DNA of 64,000 nt from Calcarisporiella thermophila CBS 279.70 (taxonomy: Eukaryota > Calcarisporiellomycota), in NCBI RefSeq assembly GCF_041956535.1, contig NW_027192201.1:672206-736205 (forward strand). The letters run 5' to 3'. Under the pieces are notes generated by a model. It was not told where the DNA came from and searched no databases. It was given only the letters and a program-made list of their open reading frames with translations. Shown here piece after piece: positions 58,317 through 64,000 of this stretch; the first letter of the stretch is position 1, and every line of letters begins with the position of its first letter. Made by a program: the position numbers and the translations under genes.

Positions 58317-58614
58317 ATTTCCCTCCCTTTGACATTAGAAAGTAGGCTCGGGATAATATTGAAGTTGTACGTGTAGCAGTTCTATTTAAATCCAAGCCAC
58401 TCGTTAAAGATTCATGTGGATTAAGGCAAAACGACTTGATCTACCTTTGCTGAATAAACAAATCAAAGAATGCATCCAACATTGGTCCGCTCAGCACTTC
58501 ACAAACATGTGCCACTAATTAAGTTCCTTGGACCAAGGAGTAAACTCGCTCAGGGTAAACATCGCGTTTAAATGTCTTCATAACCTTCATTTTAAAATTG
58601 AATCTGCTTTTGTC

Positions 58615-58916
58615 ATGTTGTTAGAACACCTCCCGGCAGGAACTATGCACCCCTGTGCTCCTGATAATATCATCGAGGGGAATCCACGATCTTCACCCAA
58701 GCCCACGGCAGCGTCGCAAGTAAGCAAGCAAACCCAGGCTCAGGCTTTGGATTGGACAGACCTCCCCACAAAATACACAAGGCGCGGATTATCGAATGAG
58801 GAAATAGAGGCAATAGAAGTAAGTGGACGAACAATCTCTTTTGTAATATAATTGAACATTTAATTCAATGTTTTACTCCTTAATCATAGCTTGGCGGGGC
58901 AACCATCATTTATTGA
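58615..58916 (+). CDS. Small conserved-looking protein, 76 residues, unrecognised
   Basis: Exons 58615-58818 (GTAAGT donor) and 58890-58916 join in phase. After a low-complexity Ser/Gln/Pro part comes WTDLPTKYTRRGLSNEEIEAIELGGATIIY. The basic RR-LS-EE-EAI-GGA wording looks like a short conserved motif of small mitochondrial or membrane-associated proteins, but I cannot name a family. An alternative start (58645) removes ten residues. It faces CLP1 across 298 bases. Confidence 0.55.
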
Positions 58917-59748
58917 ATTTTTAAAGGTTTACGACTTTTTTGCAATTAAATACCATTACTTTATAGAATTTTTAGAAACTTAGTGGAAATGAGTTTTAAG
59001 CATTAAGAAAGAACTCTCTTTGTTGAGGGCACATCTGATATAGAACTTGAAATCCTTAATCCATATGAGTAAAGAAGAGCAAATTATTAAATACAGGCAT
59101 AAAATTAATATTTGAATTTTACTAAAGATTACGTGGCGCAGTAATCATCATGGCGATTAACTTATGCTATTTAGATAAATAATTGCCTGTTTAAATAATA
59201 GTAAGCGTCGAAGAATCTTTCAACGAACTTCGCCTTGCACCGCCTTGGCCCTTTATATCAAGTTGATAGCATGCGCATTGGCCGGTGTTTTCAACAAGAT
59301 CGCGCCGAGTTCATCGCTCAGCGTTTCATTTGAGAAGGCACACCTATGGGAGTAGCGAACAGGAAATATCAAAGCGCTGCTTTGGACTCTACTTCGCGTA
59401 AATAGTTAATTCCATTAGGTTTTATATTGCAATGATTTAGTTTAAACTCGAAACATATATTAAATGACCCAAATAGAACATCTTTTTCTACTATTTCTAT
59501 CGGTGAGTTGAATTGGGCCGCACCACTAAAATAATAGCGCGGCTAGATATGTACTTTGAGGTAAGAAAGAATGCTAATCAAACATATCCCTCAGAGGAGT
59601 TCCAATATATTGAGAATAATGGGCTCCGAGGAAGAAAAAATCCGTCAAAACACGAAAATTCACCTATATTCACGTGATATATTATATAAAATAATCTCCA
59701 CTGGTTTCATAGGCCTGACAAATATTCTTTTTTTCATTTTGAAGCGTA
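58917..59748. other. Intergenic with a GC-richer patch
   Basis: Mostly AT-rich, but 59220-59400 is GC-richer, with a frame including LYQVDSMRIGRCFQQDRAE. It is too short to assign and may be a relic of a mobile element or gene. Confidence 0.3.
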
Positions 59749-60966
59749 ATGGATAACAGAAAAGTAGTGATCGTTACGGGATGTTCCAAGAATGGCATTG
59801 GTAAATGAACTATTGTCTCTCTCTTTCGTGTCAATCCGTATTCTAATATCCCAAGCTGATTAACCACCAGGGTATTCCCTTTGTGAGGAATTTGCAAAGG
59901 TACGCGTATTAAATAGTATTCGTAATATGGTCTAATTGCATTATCGCCCCATTACTAATAATTGACTAATATACAGAACAATTGTCGTGTATTTGCCACC
60001 GCTCGGCGCGTAGAAGCTATGGAAGGGCTTGAAGGTTATTTGCTTATCATATTTCATTATAATACCTAATCGTACATGATCTCATTGTCTTACAAAAATA
60101 GCATTGGGAATTGAGAAGCTGCATTTGGATGTGTGTGACCGCAAATCCATCGATAAAGCCGTAAAAACCGTGATAGAGCAAGCTGGTCGCATCGATATCT
60201 TGGTTAATAATGCGGGAGTTCTCAAAGTAGGGCCCATTATAGAGATGCCATTGGAAGAGATCAAGAGTATATACGATGCAAACGTGTTTGGGGTCATATC
60301 CGTAATACAGGCGGTAGTCCCATTTATGGCCAAACAAGGATCGGGTAAAATTGTCAATGTTGGGAGTGTTGCAGGAATCCTTAACTATCCGTTTGGAGGG
60401 GGATACAACTCATCAAAAGCTGCTCTACATTCCCTATCTGATATCCTGCGATTGGAACTCAAGCCTTTGAATATCGATGTAATGGTGATTGCTCCTGGAG
60501 CTGTGGCTACCAGTATTGCAAAAAATGCTAGCGATAATCAAGGATACGAATTGAGTTCAGGTATTTTGTTACATCTAGCGCTCATTCCCAGGAGAGAGCC
60601 CGGTTGTCTAAGACTAACAGTATGAAATTGCACTTGGTAGATTCACCCTATTCGACTATTAGGAACGCTATTCAAAAGGCCATTGTTCAAAGGATAAATA
60701 TATCCCAAGAAGGCACTAAAACTACTTCTGAGGCGTTTGCCAAAAATATTGCTCGACAGATTTTGCGGAAAAATTCTCTTTATATTTTCGCAGGCGACAA
60801 CAGTCTTTTAGGTTATATTGTAGGCTACTTTTTCCCCAGGTGGCTCTTGGTAAGTTGGAGCGTATTTATGGACTCACCTGCTCGATATTTATCTATAATT
60901 TGTGGGTTCCAGGATCTCTATTTCTTGAGGCTATTCGGACTGTGGGGTTTAAAGAGACGCAACTAA
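59749..60966 (+). CDS. Short-chain dehydrogenase/reductase, Ayr1-like
   Basis: NADP(H)-dependent Rossmann enzyme, probably acyl-dihydroxyacetone-phosphate reductase-like at lipid droplets or ER. Exons 59749-59800, 59871-59899, 59977-60034, 60102-60560 or slightly longer, about 60622-60849, and 60913-60966. The cofactor motif VTGCSKNGIG opens the protein, split by intron 1. RVFATARRVEAM, LHLDVCDR and LVNNAGVLKVGP follow, the active site GGGYNSSKAALHSLSD has Tyr and Lys, and LNIDVMVIAPGAVAT completes the core. The C-terminus has a hydrophobic segment (LGYIVGYFFPRWLL) and ends GLWGLKRRN. The exon 4/5 junction is unsure: the G|GTATTT donor does not join KLHLVDSPYS in frame, while a donor six bases later does. 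Confidence 0.85.
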
Positions 60967-61314
60967 ACCAGGCTTGGATTCTTATTCAATAGCACTTTAG
61001 TACCCGCTTGCATTTTCCAAAAATTATCGTGAGAGTGTCGATTTATCTTTTTGGTCCCTATAGACCTCGATAAGATTTTAGGTACTGTACTTAGTTATAT
61101 GTTTAAATTCATGTCCAGGTTTACCGCAAGGCAGATATTGTATTTTTCTTTTTTGTTTCATCCAATATATCGAATAGTTCTCTGAAATTTCATTCAAAAT
61201 TCGTACTCATGATTGATTCCCCATGAGGCACAGTAAATTTTCAGAATGTTAACGCGTTAAATTTGTGAAAAAATAGAGAACGCGGTTGTCATTATATATA
61301 AATTAACAACAAAC
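60967..61314. other. Intergenic
   Basis: AT-rich spacer with no gene seen; includes the Dad2 promoter. Confidence 0.4.
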
Positions 61315-62027
61315 ATGAAGCGCTCGGCAAATCCCTCAGCCTCCACTCGCAGCAGATTACCTCCTCCGTCTAACCGAATTGCTCGTACTACGCGTACTAA
61401 CGGAGCTAGATCTGCAAACGCTGATACGACTCTACAGTTTGACCCTTCTGAATCTAATACCACTACATTTCTGCAGCCGCGACGTTTGCGTGGTCCTAAT
61501 TCCACAATGATTAGTGGCAACTCAACAAGTATACTGCGTCCATCATCTCGATCCGGTGGTACTATCAATAACCTCACCTCTACAGCCAATTCGGAGATAA
61601 CACGTTCTATAGCTACCAATCCGCTCCAAATTAAGAAAGAAGAAAAGCTAAAAGAACTTAACAATCTGTTATTGCTAAGAGGAATGTCGGAAAAAATGGT
61701 AGGGTATTTTGAAGAAATTGGAAGAGGGATGAGTGAACTTTCGGAAGGATGTGAAGGTAATTGCCTATTGATGAGTTTATTGCTATCTTTACTAACTTCT
61801 TGTTGGTACACGTTACTTTATCTTTTGGTAGCTGTTGCGCAAGTATTAAATAATTGGCAGAACGTCTTCCGTACTATTTCATTAGCATGTAAGTTTTTAT
61901 GTTTATCCTTCCAGACGATATATTAGCTTAATTCTCTTATACTTGCTCACTAGCACAAGGGCCAAAAGACGACTTGAACGGGGAGCGGCCACCAACACTT
62001 GTTCAAATCCCAATGGGAGAATACTAG
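61315..62027 (+). CDS. DAD2: DASH/Dam1 complex subunit Dad2
   Basis: Outer-kinetochore protein of the fungal DASH ring that couples chromosomes to microtubules. Exons 61315-61756, 61832-61888 and 61954-62027 give 190 residues. The Dad2 domain is at the C-terminus: a coiled coil (KKEEKLKELNNLLLLRGMS, MVGYFEEIGRGMSELSEGCE), then AVAQVLNNWQNVFRTISLAS, then the conserved end PPTLVQIPMGE. About 100 residues of Ser/Thr/Arg-rich low-complexity sequence precede it; most Dad2 proteins start close to the coiled coil. That extension may be regulatory or the start could be internal, but no better ATG is present close to the domain. Confidence 0.88.
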
Positions 62028-63717
62028 TGCCCATTACTTTAATTGTGTATTCACTTGTGTAATTATTTGTTATTTGTGAGCCTTATTCTTTACAATATAG
62101 AAGTTCCAGTATATATGCTTTCCTAAGAACGGTTCGAGCTCACGCGCTATCCTCTTTTTATTCAATCTTTTTTTTAGCTCAAATGATATTAAGGATTTCC
62201 AACTTCTATAAAAGCTTAACAATGATATTTAATTGTGAAAGATATCTAGCCCAGCCATCAATGATTTGATAATCGTATGAGGTCTGTGAAAATACATGGG
62301 CTTAATACATGAATTCGAAGCACTCTAAACATTTCTATTGAAGTGAAATACATAATTTTATTCTTTTTATTTAGTTTTATTTAATAACAAACAAGTGAAG
62401 CTACTCCTATTCAACCTTTAAATAACTTATATTTTTGGGTGATTTCCAATAGCCTACTTCCTTTAAGTAGGCATATTCTTCTTATTCTCTTCTCTTTGTC
62501 TATAGAATCTAAGATGTGATATGTACTAATATGTTTTGAAAATTGGATGACATCCGAGTTTCAGCACATATTTATACAGTTTGACGCGTAAAACACCATT
62601 ATAGAATATGATAGGAAGGGCTTAATGCAACGAGTGACTTTTCAGATTTTTGCGTATTAATTCAAGATTAATCCAGATAAACACAAACCTATCGTAGGGA
62701 AGGGTATATCGTAAGCCAGTGTTCAAACACCAGAATTTAACATATGAAAACACAAAGCTTCCTATTTAGGATCATTTTCTTGAATTAACTACAGGCATAT
62801 TCGTCCAAGCAGATACAATTATTAGCAGCTCCTGGATTACTAGCAAAAAAAAAAAATTCAAACATGATCACTTCTTTTTGAAGATGCATTAGAGCCAGTA
62901 CTCCTTGATAAAATAAATTTTCTTGATATCATGATGTCTTACCAATTCTTGTTGCTCTCCGGACCAACCTCTTACCCCTATAATAATTGTGATATTTCTG
63001 ATCGAAGTCGATGGAGGTTCTTAGGGGAGGGAAAAAATGTGTAAAATGATTGAAATAGACTGTAGTTTTGGGCAGAAGGAAGAGTAAAGTGTGCTAGCAT
63101 CAAATACAGAATCTATTTTGGCCATTAGTGTGGTGAAAGTACTAGCAGAGACTTGTTTTGCACCCTTTTCAGATTTTTTGTCAATGATGTGATAAAGGTG
63201 TCATTGGCACAGAGAAACCTACAAAAGTTTTCACTGGTACAATAGTACTCTCCGCTCAGACAATGATCAGTTTATTTAATTTTATTCGATCCAAGAAAGT
63301 AGATCGACGGATGGTTTATTGGGTTATACTGTACTAAACAACAGAGTGTATGGCAATTGTCAATATAAACATGGTGCCTCTTTTCATTCTATGTTGAGCT
63401 CCTATTAAAGGGAATCGCCTCCAAATAACGTTTATACATTTTGTAATTTTTTGGGTAATATGCAGTGTTGCTTGCTCTTTTCATATTCGCACTGTATATT
63501 ACAAGATTGACGTTGAATTTGCATGCTCCAAGTGCGCTCAAGATTTTCGTTTTAATTAGACAATGATTTGACTTTTTGGAAGCCATATTTTACATTAGGT
63601 TTCTGGTTGGCGCGAGTTAAAATGAAAAAAATTTTCCAGCCATATATAAAGAGAAAAAATTTCACAGTCTGTCACATTCTTTTCCATTAATAACAGAGCG
63701 GCAAAAAATCGCTCAAA
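62028..63717. other. Long AT-rich intergenic region
   Basis: No recognised gene. The minus frame at 63389-63586 is basic (SANMKRASNTAYYPKNYKMY) without a family. Most of the stretch is stop-dense. Confidence 0.35.
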
Positions 63718-64000
63718 ATGTCAAGGGATTTGAGAAAAAAGGTGGCCAAAGCCGCCTCGCGCCAGCGTTCTGGCCAAAACACACCCATTGTCCTTTCTCC
63801 CAATGGAAGCCGCTACAACTCTGAAGACGAGGACAACTGGTCCGTATACTCGGGCGACAGCCAGGATTCTTTTGTTTCCTCTGTTGCCAGCCGTGCCGAC
63901 GCGAGCGAGTTAGAAGAGATCACAACGTGGGAGGATGATTTGAAACAATGCGTCGATAATCTTAATGAAAAGCGAACTAGGTAATTCAATGTGTGCAAAT
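63718..64000 (+). CDS. Interferon-related developmental regulator (IFRD)-like, N-terminal part
   Basis: Partial gene running off the right edge; the first exon ends at 63980 with a GTAATT donor. The product starts MSRDLRKKVAKAASRQRSG, then a Ser/Asp/Glu-rich linker, then EEITTWEDDLKQCVDNLNEKRTR. The WEDDLKQ--D-L-EKR wording is the entry into the IFRD alpha-solenoid domain in animals and fungi. Function in fungi is poorly known. Confidence 0.7.

Noticed and set aside
62090-62150. GGTTCGAGCTC as a tRNA T-arm
   Set aside because: No matching acceptor stem, D-arm or anticodon arm in the 70 bases upstream. No tRNA gene could be supported anywhere in the window.

Overview
The window is nuclear DNA of a filamentous, non-Dikarya fungus. 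This is inferred from gene content: a DASH/Dam1 Dad2-type kinetochore protein, a velvet regulator, a Sfm1 methyltransferase, a fungal-type ELO elongase, a CRIB effector, and NB-ARC/TPR/ankyrin debris. Genes are dense, with introns mostly of 45-90 bases bounded by GT-AG. Two features point to an early-diverging lineage such as Mucoromycota or Zoopagomycota: a complete propionyl-CoA carboxylase subunit pair, and a strong candidate U12-type AT-AC intron in CLP1. The minor spliceosome is known from some early-diverging fungi and is absent from Dikarya. I re-derived exon structures by hand from splice signals, reading frame and family alignment from memory, with no searches.

Left part (1-26 kb) is gene-dense and housekeeping. 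Propionyl-CoA carboxylase alpha and beta are head-to-head. They are followed by ELO, RNA polymerase III RPC5/Rpc37, PEX19, NF-YB, POLD3, prohibitin 2, LSM3, a tail-anchored small protein, an ICMT-like methyltransferase, peroxisomal ABCD3, an SRF-type MADS factor, Sfm1, GCN5 and an acidic protein of unknown function. Many are divergent pairs with 170-300 bp between starts, or convergent pairs with short 3' gaps.

Middle part (26.6-34.3 kb) is AT-rich and accessory. It holds a truncated, frameshifted NB-ARC/TPR/ankyrin (NLR-like) pseudogene, a multi-span membrane-protein ORF broken by one stop, a degenerate DIRS-like reverse transcriptase and an orphan two-exon ORF.

Right part (34.3-64 kb) returns to ordinary genes: INSIG, an Rmd1/DUF155 protein, NOP10 (with a possible box C/D snoRNA in its intron), velvet, a CRIB effector, ribosomal protein uS5, glutaryl-CoA dehydrogenase, DDX24/Mak5, a BAF60-type SWI/SNF subunit, a RING-H2 membrane protein, a MINPP-type histidine phosphatase, CLP1, a small conserved-looking protein, an Ayr1-like SDR, Dad2, and the start of an IFRD-like gene that runs off the right edge.

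Themes: branched-chain/propionate and lysine catabolism (PCC, GCDH), peroxisome biogenesis and import (PEX19, ABCD3), lipid and sterol metabolism (ELO, INSIG, Ayr1-like), chromatin and transcription (GCN5, BAF60, NF-YB, MADS, velvet, RPC5), and RNA processing (LSM3, NOP10, CLP1, DDX24).
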